Assembly: GCF_004010325.2 (NCBI RefSeq)
Contig: NZ_SADR02000003.1
Span: forward strand, 178,501-242,500
Direction of reading: 5' to 3'
Length of the DNA stretch: 64,000 nucleotides
DNA from: Mesorhizobium sp. M00.F.Ca.ET.216.01.1.1
Lineage (GTDB): Bacteria; Pseudomonadota; Alphaproteobacteria; Rhizobiales; Rhizobiaceae
Shown piece after piece: positions 48,524 to 61,386 of this stretch. Each line of letters opens with the position of its first letter. Positions within the stretch are counted from its first letter, which is position 1. The notes under the pieces are model-generated. The model was not told where the DNA came from and did not search any database. It saw only the letters and a list, made by a program, of their open reading frames with translations. The translations under genes were made by a program, and so were the position numbers.

Positions 48524-48826
48524 AGCAAGACCTGACCGTTCGCACCTGCCCGTTGCGAACCCTCTCGATCGCTCCGATGGCGTTGTCGACCTGACGATCA
48601 GCGATATCAGCGAGTAGCGCAGGCAAGGCAGGCGGCGGAAAATCGCGCGGAGGGCGATGTCAAACCGCGACATGAAGGAGATGCCGGAGCCGAATCCTTG
48701 CCAGCCTTGCGAAACCGCCATCATTTGGCTATGGAGGCCGCGCATTCAGCGGCTCGGCCTGGCTGGACGCGTTTTTTCCGCTTTTCGGCCTTCGGTCAGG
48801 CATCCAGTCAAAGGCATTTCGCTTCC
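48524..48826. other. 303-base gap upstream of lysC
   Basis: A hairpin with 7-bp arms GTTCGCA (48538-48544) and TGCGAAC (48554-48560) follows the previous gene and may end its message. The rest should hold the lysC promoter, but I see no clear -35/-10 pair, riboswitch or leader peptide. Confidence 0.4.
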
Positions 48827-50080
48827 ATGGCGCGCATCGTGATGAAATTCGGCGGAACCTCCGTCGCCGACATCGCCCGCATCCGCAACGTTGCGCGCCA
48901 TGTCAAACGCGAGGTCGACGCCGGCCATGAGGTCGCGGTGGTGGTCTCGGCGATGGCCGGCAAGACCAACGAACTCGTCCGATGGACGCGCGAAGCCTCG
49001 CCGATGCACGACGCGCGTGAATATGACGCCGTTGTCGCTTCCGGCGAGCAGGTCACCGCCGGCCTGCTGGCGATCACCTTGCAGAACATGGGCGTTCATG
49101 CCCGTTCCTGGCAGGGCTGGCAGATCCCAATCAAGACCGACAATGCGCATGGCGCGGCGCGCATCCTCGACATTGACGGCGCGTTCCTGATCAAGCGCTT
49201 CGGCGAGGGCCAGGTGGCGGTGGTTGCCGGCTTCCAGGGTATCGGGCCTGATAATCGCATCGCGACGCTCGGCCGTGGCGGCTCCGACACCAGCGCGGTG
49301 GCGATCGCGGCGGCGGTCAAGGCCGACCGCTGCGACATCTACACCGACGTAGACGGGGTCTACACGACCGATCCGCGCATCGAGCCGAAGGCGCGGCGGC
49401 TGGCCAAGATTTCGTTCGAGGAAATGCTTGAAATGGCCTCGCTCGGTGCCAAGGTGCTGCAGGTGCGTTCGGTCGAGCTTGCCATGGTGCACAGGGTGCG
49501 TACCTTCGTGCGGTCGTCCTTCGACGACCCCGACGCGCCCGGAATGGGGGATTTGCTCAATCCGCCCGGAACGCTCATTTGCGACGAGGAAGAGATCGTG
49601 GAACAGCAGGTCGTCACCGGAATTGCCTATGCCAAGGACGAGGCGCAGATTTCACTGCGCCGTGTCGGCGACCGGCCGGGCGTCGCCGCCGGCATTTTCG
49701 GGCCGCTGGCGGAAGCCAACATCAATGTCGACATGATCGTCCAGAACATCTCCGAGGACGGTAAGTTCACCGATATGACCTTCACCGTGCCATCCGGCGA
49801 TGTCGACAAGGCGCTTGCCGTGCTCGAGCGCCTGAAGGCCTCGATCGGCTATGATGTCATGCAGTCGGAAGCCGGCATGTCGAAGGTCTCGGTCATCGGC
49901 ATCGGCATGCGCAGCCATGCCGGCGTCGCAGCCACCGCCTTCAAGGCGCTGGCCGACAAGGCGATCAACATTCGCGCCATAACGACCTCCGAGATCAAGA
50001 TTTCGATCCTGATCGATGGTCCCTATACGGAACTTGCGGTTCGTACTTTGCATTCCGTCTACGGTCTGGATAAGCAGTAG
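48827..50080 (+). CDS. lysC: aspartate kinase
   Basis: First enzyme of the aspartate family pathway (Lys, Thr, Met), 417 residues. The kinase domain starts MARIVMKFGGTSVAD and has the KADRCDIYTDVDGVYTTDPRI motif. Two ACT domains at the C-terminus (about 265-335 and 345-417; GDRPGVAAGIFGPLAEANINVDMIVQ, VIGIGMRSHAGVAATAF) imply amino-acid feedback control. ATG 48827 fits the family start; the frame upstream is open but unrelated. It begins the lysC-ptsP-prfA-prmC block. Confidence 0.95.
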   Translation: MARIVMKFGGTSVADIARIRNVARHVKREVDAGHEVAVVVSAMAGKTNELVRWTREASPMHDAREYDAVVASGEQVTAGLLAITLQNMGVHARSWQGWQIPIKTDNAHGAARILDIDGAFLIKRFGEGQVAVVAGFQGIGPDNRIATLGRGGSDTSAVAIAAAVKADRCDIYTDVDGVYTTDPRIEPKARRLAKISFEEMLEMASLGAKVLQVRSVELAMVHRVRTFVRSSFDDPDAPGMGDLLNPPGTLICDEEEIVEQQVVTGIAYAKDEAQISLRRVGDRPGVAAGIFGPLAEANINVDMIVQNISEDGKFTDMTFTVPSGDVDKALAVLERLKASIGYDVMQSEAGMSKVSVIGIGMRSHAGVAATAFKALADKAINIRAITTSEIKISILIDGPYTELAVRTLHSVYGLDKQ

Positions 50081-50161
50081 CAGACTGATTGAGTTGTTGC
50101 GTGAGCGCCGGCCGCAGGGGAAACTGCGGCGGGCAGAATGTCCATTGGAGAAAAAGCCGCG

Positions 50162-52432
50162 ATGCGTGATACGGCCAGTGGCCCGCGCGTTTTGCTGAAA
50201 CGGCTCCGCGAGCTCATGCAGGAGCCGCTGGAGCCGCAGGAGCGGCTTGACCGCATCGTGCGCGACATTGCCTCCAACATGGTCGCCGAGGTCTGCTCGC
50301 TCTACGTGCTGCGCGCCGATTCGGTGCTCGAACTCTACGCCACCGAAGGCCTGAACCCGAAAGCCGTCCACCTGGCGCAGCTCAGGCTGGGGCAAGGCCT
50401 CGTCGGCACGATCGCGGCCAGCGCGCGGCCGCTCAACCTCTCCAATGCGCAGGAACATCCCGCCTTCGCCTACCTGCCCGAAACCGGGGAGGAGATCTAC
50501 AATTCCTTCCTCGGCGTTCCGGTGTTGAGGGCAGGGCGCACGCTTGGCGTGCTGGTGGTGCAGAACAAGACCATGCGTCACTACCGCGACGACGAGGTCG
50601 AGGCGCTTGAAACGACGGCGATGGTGATCGCCGAGATGATCGCCACCGGCGACCTTGCGCGGCTGACCCGGCCCGGGCTCGAACTCGACTTGCGCCGGCC
50701 GGTGAGCTTCACCGGCCTGTCCTTTAATGAAGGCGTCGGACTTGGCCATGTCGTGCTGCACGAGCCGCGCATCGTCGTCACCAACCTGTTCAATGAGGAC
50801 AGCGAGGAAGAAGTCCGCCGGCTTGAGGCTTCGCTCGGCTCGCTGCGGCTCTCCATTGACGACATGCTGGAGCGCCGCGAAGTCGCCTTCGAAGGCGAGC
50901 ATCGCGAGGTGCTCGAGGCCTATCGCATGTTCGCCAATGACAGCGGTTGGGTGCGCAGGCTGGAGGAGGCGATCCGCAACGGCCTGACGGCGGAAGCGGC
51001 GGTTGAAAAGGTGCAGAGCGACATGCGCGCGCGCATGCTGCACATGACCGACCCATATCTGCGCGAGCGGATGAGCGATTTCGACGATCTTGCCAACCGG
51101 TTACTGCGCCAGCTGATGGGCCGCGGACCGGAGGATGTGGCGGCTTCGCTGCCGAAGGACGCCATTATCGTCGCCCGCTCGATGGGGGCCGCAGAATTGC
51201 TCGACTATCCGCGCGACAAGCTGCGCGGGCTGGTGCTTGAGGACGGCGCGGCGACCAGCCATGTCGTCATCGTGGCACGCGCCATGGGCATCCCGGTCGC
51301 CGGCCAGATGAAGGGCGCCGTTTCCATGGCGGAAAACGGCGACGCCATCATTGTCGACGGCGAGGAAGGCACGATCCATCTGCGCCCGCAGCTCGACCTT
51401 GAAGCCGCCTATGCCGAAAAGGTGCGCTTCCGGGCGCGCCGGCAGGAGGTCTACCGCGAACTGCGCAAGAAGCCGTCAGTCACCAAGGACGGCGTCCAGG
51501 TCGACCTCTTGATGAATGCCGGCCTGGCCGTCGACCTGCCGCAGCTGGTCGAGTCGGGTGCGGCCGGTATCGGCCTGTTCCGCACCGAACTGCAATTCAT
51601 GGTCGCTTCGACCTTTCCCCGCGCGGAGGCCCAGGAACGGCTTTACCGCGATGTGCTCGAAGCGGCGCGCGGCAAGCCTGTCACCTTCCGCACCATCGAT
51701 ATTGGCGGTGACAAGGTGCTGCCCTATTTCAAGGGTGCGATCCAGGAAGAAAACCCGGCGCTCGGCTGGCGGGCGATCCGGCTGACGCTCGACCGGCCGG
51801 GCCTGCTCAGGACCCAGATCCGCGCCTTGCTGAAGGCGTGCGGCGGACGCGAATTGAAGCTGATGCTGCCGATGGTGACGGAACTCAGCGAAATCGCGCA
51901 AGCGCGCGAGATCATTGACCGCGAGGTGCGGCATCTGTCGCGTTTTGCCCACCATCTGCCGACCAGCCTCAAGTTGGGCGCCATGCTGGAAGTGCCGTCG
52001 CTGCTGTTCCAGCTCGACGAGTTGATGAAGGCGGTCGATTTCGTTTCGGTCGGCTCGAACGACCTGTTCCAGTTCGTTATGGCGGTCGATCGCGGCAACA
52101 CGCAACTGGCAGACCGCTTCGATACGCTGTCGACGCCGTTCCTGCGGATCTTGAAGCAGATTGCCGACGCTGGGGCTCGCAACCACACGCCGGTGACCTT
52201 GTGCGGGGAACTCGCCGGCAAGCCGATCTCGGCGATGGCGCTGATCGGCCTCGGCTACCGGTCGATCTCGATGTCGCCGGCTTCGATCGGGCCGGTCAAG
52301 GCGATGCTGACCGAATTGCCGCTGGAAGAGCTGGAGGCCTTCTTCGACGACAATCTCATGGCACCGGCCCTGGGGCTGCCGATGCGGGCGCTGCTGCAGG
52401 CCTTTGCCGACGATCGTTCGATCCCGCTATAA
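50162..52432 (+). CDS. ptsP: phosphoenolpyruvate-protein phosphotransferase PtsP (EI-Ntr)
   Basis: First enzyme of the nitrogen-related phosphotransferase system, about 756 residues. A GAF domain fills residues about 20-160 ([23 protein letters not shown] onward). Then come the phosphohistidine domain with catalytic H367 ([15 protein letters not shown]) and the PEP-binding barrel ([53 protein letters not shown]). GAF domains of PtsP sense glutamine/2-oxoglutarate balance in other bacteria. ATG 50162 is chosen; ATG 50138 is in frame. Confidence 0.95.
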   Translation: MRDTASGPRVLLKRLRELMQEPLEPQERLDRIVRDIASNMVAEVCSLYVLRADSVLELYATEGLNPKAVHLAQLRLGQGLVGTIAASARPLNLSNAQEHPAFAYLPETGEEIYNSFLGVPVLRAGRTLGVLVVQNKTMRHYRDDEVEALETTAMVIAEMIATGDLARLTRPGLELDLRRPVSFTGLSFNEGVGLGHVVLHEPRIVVTNLFNEDSEEEVRRLEASLGSLRLSIDDMLERREVAFEGEHREVLEAYRMFANDSGWVRRLEEAIRNGLTAEAAVEKVQSDMRARMLHMTDPYLRERMSDFDDLANRLLRQLMGRGPEDVAASLPKDAIIVARSMGAAELLDYPRDKLRGLVLEDGAATSHVVIVARAMGIPVAGQMKGAVSMAENGDAIIVDGEEGTIHLRPQLDLEAAYAEKVRFRARRQEVYRELRKKPSVTKDGVQVDLLMNAGLAVDLPQLVESGAAGIGLFRTELQFMVASTFPRAEAQERLYRDVLEAARGKPVTFRTIDIGGDKVLPYFKGAIQEENPALGWRAIRLTLDRPGLLRTQIRALLKACGGRELKLMLPMVTELSEIAQAREIIDREVRHLSRFAHHLPTSLKLGAMLEVPSLLFQLDELMKAVDFVSVGSNDLFQFVMAVDRGNTQLADRFDTLSTPFLRILKQIADAGARNHTPVTLCGELAGKPISAMALIGLGYRSISMSPASIGPVKAMLTELPLEELEAFFDDNLMAPALGLPMRALLQAFADDRSIPL

Positions 52433-52448
52433 CTCAAGAACTCAAACC

Positions 52449-53528
52449 ATGATCAACCTGCCTCGCGACCGTATGGATCAAGTCGTCAAGCGTTTCGACA
52501 TGCTCGAAGCGCAGATGTCGGCCGGGCCGGCGGCGGACGCCTATGTCAGGATGGCGTCGGAATATGCCGACATCCAGGAGATGGCGACAAAGATCAGGGC
52601 ACTGCGCGCCGCGGAGCAGGAACAGGCCGACCTGGAAGCGATGCTCGTCGACAAGGGCACGGACGCCGAGATGCGTGCATTGGCCGAGGCGGATCTGCCC
52701 GAGGTCGAGGAGCGCATCGAAGCGCTGCAGAAGGACATCCAGATCCTGCTTCTGCCCAAGGACGCTGCCGACGACAAGAACGCCATCCTTGAAATCCGCG
52801 CCGGCACCGGCGGCGACGAGGCGGCCCTGTTCGCCGGCGACCTTTTTCGCATGTATGAACGCTACGCTGCGGCACACGGCTGGCGTTTCGAGGCGGCGTC
52901 GGCCAGCGAGGGCGAGGTCGGCGGCTACAAGGAAATCATCGCCACGGTTTCGGGCAAGGGCGTCTTTGCACACCTGAAGTTCGAATCCGGCGTGCATCGC
53001 GTGCAGCGCGTGCCGGCGACCGAGGCCGGCGGGCGCATCCACACGTCGGCGGCGACGGTTGCCGTGCTGCCGGAGGCGGAAGAGGTCGACATCGACATCC
53101 GGGCGGAAGACATCCGGATCGACACGATGCGTGCGTCCGGTTCCGGCGGCCAGCATGTCAACACCACCGATTCGGCGGTGCGCATCACCCATTTGCCGAC
53201 CGGCATCATGGTAGTGCAGGCGGAAAAATCGCAGCACCAGAACCGGGCGAAAGCCATGCAGATCCTGCGGGCGCGGCTTTACGATCTCGAGCGCAGCAAG
53301 GCTAATGAGGAACGCTCGGAATCGCGCAAGTCGCAGGTCGGCTCGGGCGACCGCTCGGAGCGCATCCGCACCTACAATTTCCCGCAAGGGCGCGTCACCG
53401 ACCACCGGATCAATTTGACTCTCTACAAGCTCGACCGGGTGATGATGGGCGAGCTCGACGAGATCATCGATGCGCTGATCGCCGATCACCAGTCGAAGCT
53501 GCTCGCCGATATGGGCATCGATGGCTGA
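52449..53528 (+). CDS. prfA: peptide chain release factor 1
   Basis: Release factor of 359 residues for UAA and UAG codons. The catalytic GGQ lies in [12 protein letters not shown] near residue 235. The stop-codon recognition loop and [30 protein letters not shown] are typical of RF1. The start lies 16 bases after ptsP ends. It overlaps prmC by eight bases, so the factor and its methylase are made together. Confidence 0.97.
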   Translation: MINLPRDRMDQVVKRFDMLEAQMSAGPAADAYVRMASEYADIQEMATKIRALRAAEQEQADLEAMLVDKGTDAEMRALAEADLPEVEERIEALQKDIQILLLPKDAADDKNAILEIRAGTGGDEAALFAGDLFRMYERYAAAHGWRFEAASASEGEVGGYKEIIATVSGKGVFAHLKFESGVHRVQRVPATEAGGRIHTSAATVAVLPEAEEVDIDIRAEDIRIDTMRASGSGGQHVNTTDSAVRITHLPTGIMVVQAEKSQHQNRAKAMQILRARLYDLERSKANEERSESRKSQVGSGDRSERIRTYNFPQGRVTDHRINLTLYKLDRVMMGELDEIIDALIADHQSKLLADMGIDG

Positions 53529-54393
53529 CATGTTGCCCGGCACGCTCGGGCCTTTGCTTCGTTCAGCGCGGCAACGTCTTGCCGTGGCCGGCGTCGCGGA
53601 TCCGATGCTGGATGCCAGGCTGATCGTCGAACATTATTCCGGCACGACCCGCACGCAGGCCATCGCCGATCCGCAACGATCGGTCGATGCCGCTGCGATT
53701 GCCGCAATCGATGCTGCCTTGAAACGGCGCGCCGCCGGCGAACCGGTGCATCGCATCCTCGGCTATCGCGAATTCTATGGCTTGCGCCTTTCGCTCTCAC
53801 CGGAAACGCTGGAGCCGCGGGCGGACACCGAGACATTGGTCGAAGCGGTGCTGCCCTTCGTCAAGGCGACAGCGGAACGGCAAGGCGGATGCCGCATCCT
53901 CGATCTCGGTACCGGCACCGGCGCCATCGCGCTGGCGCTGCTCAATGCCGTTCCGGCCGCGACCGCCACCGGCGTCGATATTTCGAAGGGCGCGCTGGCC
54001 ACTGCCATGCGCAATGCGCAGCAACTCGGTCTTGCCGACCGCTTCAAGACGCTGAAATCCAACTGGTTTGCAAAAGTTTCTGGCCGCTACCATTTAATTG
54101 CCGCAAACCCTCCCTATATACCATCCAGAGATATTGGAAATCTGCAGGACGAGGTCCGCGATTTCGACCCACGCCAAGCCCTTGATGGCGGCGTGGATGG
54201 TCTGAGCCCCTACCGGAATATCGCCGCTGAAGCGGCGCGTTTTTTGGAAGCTGAAGGCAGAATTGCAGTCGAGATCGGCTATACGCAACGCAAAGAGGTT
54301 ACGGCTATATTCTGCGCAGCCGGCTACATGTTGGCCGGGGCGTTTTGCGATTTTGGCGAAAATGACAGGGTTTTGATCTTCAAACGTGGTTGA
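53521..54393 (+). CDS. prmC: release factor glutamine methyltransferase
   Basis: Enzyme of 290 residues that methylates the Gln of the GGQ motif in release factors. The SAM motif is [16 protein letters not shown] and the catalytic NPPY is in [12 protein letters not shown] near residue 197. The N-terminal helical domain ([33 protein letters not shown]) is intact. It starts inside the end of prfA. Confidence 0.95.
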   Translation: MADMLPGTLGPLLRSARQRLAVAGVADPMLDARLIVEHYSGTTRTQAIADPQRSVDAAAIAAIDAALKRRAAGEPVHRILGYREFYGLRLSLSPETLEPRADTETLVEAVLPFVKATAERQGGCRILDLGTGTGAIALALLNAVPAATATGVDISKGALATAMRNAQQLGLADRFKTLKSNWFAKVSGRYHLIAANPPYIPSRDIGNLQDEVRDFDPRQALDGGVDGLSPYRNIAAEAARFLEAEGRIAVEIGYTQRKEVTAIFCAAGYMLAGAFCDFGENDRVLIFKRG

Positions 54394-54704
54394 AAGCCTT
54401 GATGCAGTGCGAAAAAACGCTTGGCAATACCGGGGAATGCGGCTAGGGTCGCCTTAACCGGATGAGACGAAGCAGGCAGTGCTCTTAGCGATTCGGTTTT
54501 CCTTTGAAATAGCTGCCTTCTTGCGCAAACGACGCCCAAGCTTCGTGCGGGAATCGTCCGGCAAGTGATGTAACCGGAACAGGATGGCACGTGGCGCCAA
54601 CGCAATCGATGCGGGCGAACGCCGGTGAAGAAACGAAACGGCTGGCTGCATGAGCGCCTCCGATCGTGAAGAGTTTTCGAAAATTTCAAAATGAAGAGAG
54701 TCGA
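54394..54704. other. 311-base gap between prmC and the DUF4167 gene
   Basis: No protein-coding frame with a ribosome site and no clear tRNA, riboswitch or strong hairpin is visible. The final 45 bases are AT-rich (GAGTTTTCGAAAATTTC) and probably include the ribosome-binding region and part of the promoter of the next gene. It may be a long untranslated leader. Confidence 0.35.
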
Positions 54705-55607
54705 ATGAGGCCACAACAGCAGAACAGGCGCATGCGCGGTCGCAACAACAATGGCGGCGGCAACAACAATAACAATCGCAAGGGGCCAAATCCCCTGACG
54801 CGCAATTACGAGAGCAACGGCCCGGATGTGAAAATCCGCGGGTCGGCTCAGCAGATCGCCGAAAAATACGCAACCCTTGCCCGTGATGCGCAAAGCTCCG
54901 GCGACCGGGTGATGGCGGAGAACTATCTCCAGCATGCCGAGCACTACAATCGCATCATTGCTGCTGCGCAGGCGCAGATGCCGATTCAGAACGCCCAGCA
55001 GAACCGCGACGAGTTCGACGATGACGAAGATCGCGACGAGTTCGAAAATGCCGGTGCCAACGTCAATGAGGCGCCGGTCAACCACGGTGCGGGTCCGCAG
55101 CCGGTCATCGACGGCACGCCGGTCGAGTTGGCGTTGAACCAGGAAAATGGTCGCGACAATCGTGACAATGGTGGGCGTGACAATGGCGGGCGCGACGATC
55201 GCGACGGCGGCCGCCATCGCGATCGTCGTCCCAATGGCGGTTACGGCCAGAACGGCCAGCGCGGCGAGTATGGTTCGCGCAGCGAGCAGAGTGGGCAACA
55301 GCGCGGTGAACAGAACCGACGCAACGAGACATCGGCGCAGCCAGAAACTGCTGCGGCCGAGCCCGTAGCCGAGCCCGCGCCGCAGTCGCAGTTCGAAAAC
55401 TTTTCGCCGGCGGGTCTTGCCGCCCAGGCCGAGTTGAACGAAGCCGCCGCTGAAAACGGCGCTGCACGCCGGCCCAGGCGTCCGCGCCGTCCACGTATCA
55501 ATGCCGACCAGGCGGATGGCGGTGGTGACAATGCAGCCGGCGAAGTGGATGCTGTGCCGGCTGAAAATGCTGGCGGCGGACCTGCCACTGCCGAGATCGA
55601 GAACTGA
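54705..55607 (+). CDS. DUF4167 protein, disordered and arginine/asparagine rich
   Basis: Protein of 300 residues. Residues 1-30 are Arg/Asn/Gly rich (RRMRGRNNNGGGNNNNNRKG). Residues about 30-90 form the conserved part (GPNPLTRNYESNGPDVKIRGSAQQIAEKYATLARDAQSSGDRVMAENYLQHAEHYNRII), which looks helical. The rest is low complexity: DNGGRDNGGRDDRDGG, Gln/Asn-rich and Ala/Glu/Pro-rich tracts, and a basic RRPRRPRRPR patch near residue 270. The make-up suggests an RNA- or ribosome-associated protein; this is inference. ATG 54705 has a purine-rich AGAGAG just upstream. A strong terminator follows. Confidence 0.85.
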   Translation: MRPQQQNRRMRGRNNNGGGNNNNNRKGPNPLTRNYESNGPDVKIRGSAQQIAEKYATLARDAQSSGDRVMAENYLQHAEHYNRIIAAAQAQMPIQNAQQNRDEFDDDEDRDEFENAGANVNEAPVNHGAGPQPVIDGTPVELALNQENGRDNRDNGGRDNGGRDDRDGGRHRDRRPNGGYGQNGQRGEYGSRSEQSGQQRGEQNRRNETSAQPETAAAEPVAEPAPQSQFENFSPAGLAAQAELNEAAAENGAARRPRRPRRPRINADQADGGGDNAAGEVDAVPAENAGGGPATAEIEN

Positions 55608-55633
55608 TCGAACAAGGCTTTTCGGACATTTGG

Positions 55634-55666
55634 ACGGCGGAGAGAAATCTCCGCCGTTTTTGTTTT
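55634..55666 (+). terminator. rho-independent terminator after the DUF4167 gene
   Basis: Perfect 10-bp stem ACGGCGGAGA (55634-55643) and TCTCCGCCGT (55648-55657) capped by a GAAA tetraloop, then TTTTTGTTTT. It is the strongest terminator in the window and separates this gene from clpB. Confidence 0.92.
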
Positions 55667-55708
55667 GCGCGCACGTCGAATATTATGAGTTGACCGATAT
55701 CAAGGCTT

Positions 55709-55737
55709 CTTGAGAGACCGTGGCCTATACACCATAT
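55709..55737 (+). promoter_or_regulatory. candidate RpoH (sigma-32) promoter of clpB
   Basis: CTTGAG (55709-55714) and CCATAT (55732-55737), 17 bases apart, approach the rhizobial heat-shock pattern CTTGAC-N17-CYTATNT. It lies 94 bases before the clpB start, downstream of the preceding terminator. Confidence 0.5.
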
Positions 55738-55830
55738 CTCGCCTGAACAGGATCCGGCTCTAACGGGCGGGTCCGTCACCGCAATCTGATCTGGTGCCGC
55801 AAAGCGGGCCGGTGACGGAAGGAGACAGAG

Positions 55831-58437
<2,607 letters not shown>

Positions 58438-58471
58438 TTCGAGGCGGCCTTGCATTGATAGTGGGGCGCAG

Positions 58472-58831
58472 ATGACGCTGGACGATTACAACAGCTTCTG
58501 CGCCTCGCTGCCTGCGACGACCCATGTCGTCCAGTGGAGCGGCGCCCATGTCTGGAAGGTCGGAGCCAAGGTCTTTGCGATCGGCGGCGGCTGGGATGAG
58601 GGCAAGGATCCCTTCGTCACCTTCAAATGTTCCGACATCGCCTATGACGTGCTTAAGGAGCAGCCTGGTCTGAGGCCCGCGCCCTATCTTGCGTCGCGCG
58701 GCATGAAATGGATCCAGCGCCAGACACGCCAAAGCATGGACGATGAGGCGCTGAAGGACTACCTGCGCGAAAGCCATCGCCTTGTCGCCCTCAAGCTGAC
58801 GAGGCAGGCGCGCAAGGAATTGGGGCTCTAA
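58472..58831 (+). CDS. MmcQ/YjbR family protein
   Basis: Protein of 119 residues with the MmcQ/YjbR (double wing) pattern: YNSFCASLPATTHVVQWSGAHVWKVGAKVFAIGG, FVTFKCSDIAYDVLKEQPGLRPAPYLASRGMKWI, and an ending rich in basic residues (ALKLTRQARKELGL). Members are called DNA-binding by structural likeness to CyaY-like folds; the cellular role is unsettled. It lies 34 bases after clpB and may be co-transcribed. Confidence 0.85.
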   Translation: MTLDDYNSFCASLPATTHVVQWSGAHVWKVGAKVFAIGGGWDEGKDPFVTFKCSDIAYDVLKEQPGLRPAPYLASRGMKWIQRQTRQSMDDEALKDYLRESHRLVALKLTRQARKELGL

Positions 58832-58879
58832 TCGGCGGACCTTCAAGTCGTATCGGGTCGCCGCCTTGTCTTTTGTCTA

Positions 58880-58928
58880 AGCATTGGATTTTCCCAAAAA
58901 ACCGATTTCCACTTTTGGGTCCGATGCT
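58880..58928. repeat. imperfect palindromic dispersed repeat
   Basis: AGCATTGGA with TCCGATGCT (58920-58928), and CCCAAAA with TTTTGGG (58913-58919), form a long interrupted hairpin around ACCGATTTCCAC. I recognise the pattern as a common repeat of Rhizobiales genomes, from memory. The remaining 58832-59068 gap shows no gene. Confidence 0.6.
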
Positions 58929-59068
58929 CCAGCCGCCGGAAATCCGCCATCTTCATGCCCGGTTCATATTGGAACCTTATCCTGGATAACTGATTGGCTG
59001 GCGAAGGGGTTCGCCGGGTATGAACAATGCCGGGCGGCGGCAATTACTGACTGGAGAGTTTGGCAACA

Positions 59069-60517
59069 ATGTTCCGCACGATCTTCTGCCTTTCGGCACT
59101 CGCAGCCGGGTTTCTGTCTTCCGGCGTGATGGCGGCGCCGACGCAGGAGACTCCGCCGCGGACCGCCCGGATGGCCGATTCCGGCGGCATCCTTCTCGCC
59201 CAGGACGGCAATCTCGATGTCTATTACGATGCCAGGGGAAATCGCGTCATCGTTGATGCGGACACCGGCAAGGTCATCGCCATCCAGCCGCCGCAGACCA
59301 GGCTCGACCGCCGTGCGCTGCGCCGCGAAATGCGGCTGCGCGAACTTGGCCGCGCGCCGGTCGAGGACGACGACCGCTACTACCTCGACGATCCCGAGGA
59401 CATGGCGCGCTTGCGCCGCAAGCAATTGGAAGGGGAAGGCCGGATCATCGCGCCGCCAGTCGATGAGTACGATCCATATAGCGACAATTCCGAGCAGGTC
59501 TTTCCGGACGCCCCGCAGGATGGTGGCATCTACCCCGAGGTGTCGCCGACCGAACCGCCCGTCACGCGCCAGCCGCTTGACGAGGCTTCGATAGAACCTC
59601 CGACAGAGCCGAGCGAGCAGGCAGTACTGCCGCCAGGCGGCAAGAGCGTCGTCGAACCGCCGCTTTCGCTCGGCGCGCGAGAGGATGTGGCGGAGCTGCA
59701 GGTGCTGCTCGACCGCGCTGGCGCCTCTCCCGGCGTCATCGACGGACGGTTCGGCTCGAATGTCGACAAGGCACTTGCCGCCTACAACGAGATCACCGGC
59801 AGCAATCTGAAGTCGACCGACGCTGTCGGCATCAAGGCCGCCCTTGCGCAATCCGGCGGCGATGCCTTCGCTTCCTATACGATCACACCCGAAGATGCCG
59901 CCGGCCCCTATGTCGCGTCGGTGCCGGAAGACTACAGCCAGAAGGCGCAGCTCGACCGGTTGAGCTACACGTCCGTCACCGAAGCGCTGGCCGAGCGCTT
60001 CCACATGGACGAAAACTACCTGAAGGTGCTCAATCCGGAGGCCAACTTCAACCGCCCCGGCACGATCATCAAGGTCGCCAACTTTGGCAGGCTGGTGGCG
60101 ACGCCGGTTGCCCGCATCATCGCCGACAAGGCCAACAAGCAGGTCCGCGCCTATGATGCGTCGGGCAAGCTGGTCGCGGCCTACCCCGCAACCATCGGCT
60201 CAGCGGACACGCCGTCGCCGTCAGGTACGCACACGGTGTCGCGGGTCGCCTTCGATCCCAACTACACCTACAATCCGAGCATCAATTTCAAGCAGGGCGA
60301 AAACGACAAGGTGCTGACCATACCGCCGGGGCCGAACGGCCCGGTAGGTTCGATCTGGATCGCGCTGGACAAGCCGACCTACGGTATTCACGGCACGCCC
60401 GATCCGTCCAAGATCGGCAAGACCGAAAGCCATGGCTGCGTGCGGCTGACCAATTGGGACGCGCGCGAGCTCGCCAAGATCGTCTCGCCGGGCGTCACGG
60501 TGGAGTTCACCGACTGA
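59069..60517 (+). CDS. L,D-transpeptidase with peptidoglycan-binding domain
   Basis: Cell-wall enzyme of 482 residues. A signal peptide (MFRTIFCLSALAAGFLSSGVMAA) leads into a long acidic, proline-rich region (residues about 100-200). A PG_binding_1-type domain follows (EDVAELQVLLDRAGASPGVIDGRFGSNVDKAL), then the YkuD catalytic domain with IGKTESHGCVRLTN, catalytic Cys near residue 456. It makes 3-3 cross-links or anchors proteins to peptidoglycan, both common in Rhizobiales. ATG 59069 has GGAGAG ten bases upstream. Confidence 0.92.
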   Translation: MFRTIFCLSALAAGFLSSGVMAAPTQETPPRTARMADSGGILLAQDGNLDVYYDARGNRVIVDADTGKVIAIQPPQTRLDRRALRREMRLRELGRAPVEDDDRYYLDDPEDMARLRRKQLEGEGRIIAPPVDEYDPYSDNSEQVFPDAPQDGGIYPEVSPTEPPVTRQPLDEASIEPPTEPSEQAVLPPGGKSVVEPPLSLGAREDVAELQVLLDRAGASPGVIDGRFGSNVDKALAAYNEITGSNLKSTDAVGIKAALAQSGGDAFASYTITPEDAAGPYVASVPEDYSQKAQLDRLSYTSVTEALAERFHMDENYLKVLNPEANFNRPGTIIKVANFGRLVATPVARIIADKANKQVRAYDASGKLVAAYPATIGSADTPSPSGTHTVSRVAFDPNYTYNPSINFKQGENDKVLTIPPGPNGPVGSIWIALDKPTYGIHGTPDPSKIGKTESHGCVRLTNWDARELAKIVSPGVTVEFTD

Positions 60518-60580
60518 ATTCCTTGTTCTATGAATGTCGCTATCCCAGAACCGCTACGCACTTTGGGCGACATGCATTAA

Positions 60581-61213
60581 TCAGCCGATGATCTTGCGCA
60601 GGAATGGCGCACGCAACGCTGCGGCGTAGATCAGCTGCACCACCAGAATGAAGCCGACGCTGAGCAAGGGGCTGATGAAGCAGAGCGCGGCGCTGAGCGC
60701 CCACAAAGTCTGAGCCTTGACGATGCGCAGATAAACCGTCCGTGTGGTCTCTGCGTCGACGCCTTCCGCCAGGAAACCGTTTTTCTCCGCATAGCGCCAG
60801 CTGGCGAGCAGCGTTGCGCCGAGCATCAGCAGATTGAGCCAATAGACGAGCACAGCGGTCCTGAATTCGAGGAAGTCAGCCAAAAGGTCGGTCGAGAACG
60901 GCAGCAAGGCGACAAAGCCCAGAAAGCACAGGTTCAGCGTGGCAAGCCGTCTGTCGGACTTTGCGATCAGCCCATGCTGGGCCTGCTGGCCGAACCAGAA
61001 GATGGTCAGCGTCAGGAAGCTGAGCGCATAGGTCAGAAAGCGCGGCGCCAGCGCTGCGATCGCCGCCAGCAATTCGCCTTCGGAACGGACCATTTCGTGC
61101 GGCGGCACCCTGATCTCAAGGACGATCAGGGTCAGCGCGATGGCAAAGACGCCATCGGTGATGCCGACGACGCGCCTGCGCGCTTCTGCCGATGGTTCAA
61201 GCGGTCGTTTCAT
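60581..61213 (-). CDS. TMEM175/DUF1211-family membrane protein (putative potassium channel)
   Basis: Membrane protein of 210 residues with about six helices. The first helix carries the family core DGVFAIALTLIVLEIRVPP, but the usual FSDGVFA reads ITDGVFA, so the FS part of the FSxxxD motif is changed. Bacterial TMEM175 channels are potassium-selective tetramers. The altered motif leaves ion conduction uncertain. It converges with the L,D-transpeptidase gene; ATGTCG and CGACAT in the 63-base gap can pair. It diverges from the MFS gene. Confidence 0.82.
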   Translation of the reverse strand: MKRPLEPSAEARRRVVGITDGVFAIALTLIVLEIRVPPHEMVRSEGELLAAIAALAPRFLTYALSFLTLTIFWFGQQAQHGLIAKSDRRLATLNLCFLGFVALLPFSTDLLADFLEFRTAVLVYWLNLLMLGATLLASWRYAEKNGFLAEGVDAETTRTVYLRIVKAQTLWALSAALCFISPLLSVGFILVVQLIYAAALRAPFLRKIIG

Positions 61214-61386
61214 GCAGCGTTCCCCCCTTGTTTGCGGCGTTACGAAAACTTAGCACGACATCGGGCGTTTGCACCCGGATTGGCATGATCCTGTCCATGC
61301 GGTCAGGCCGTCGCCGAATCTGGTTTCAACGAGATCAACCCGCTGGCAGATTGTTGCAGGCGCGCTGGAGGTCTAAATCAGGCTCC

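Noticed and set aside
48657..48842. 61-codon frame upstream of lysC that could be a leader peptide
   Set aside because: It overlaps the lysC start, has no run of regulatory amino acids and no attenuator structure.
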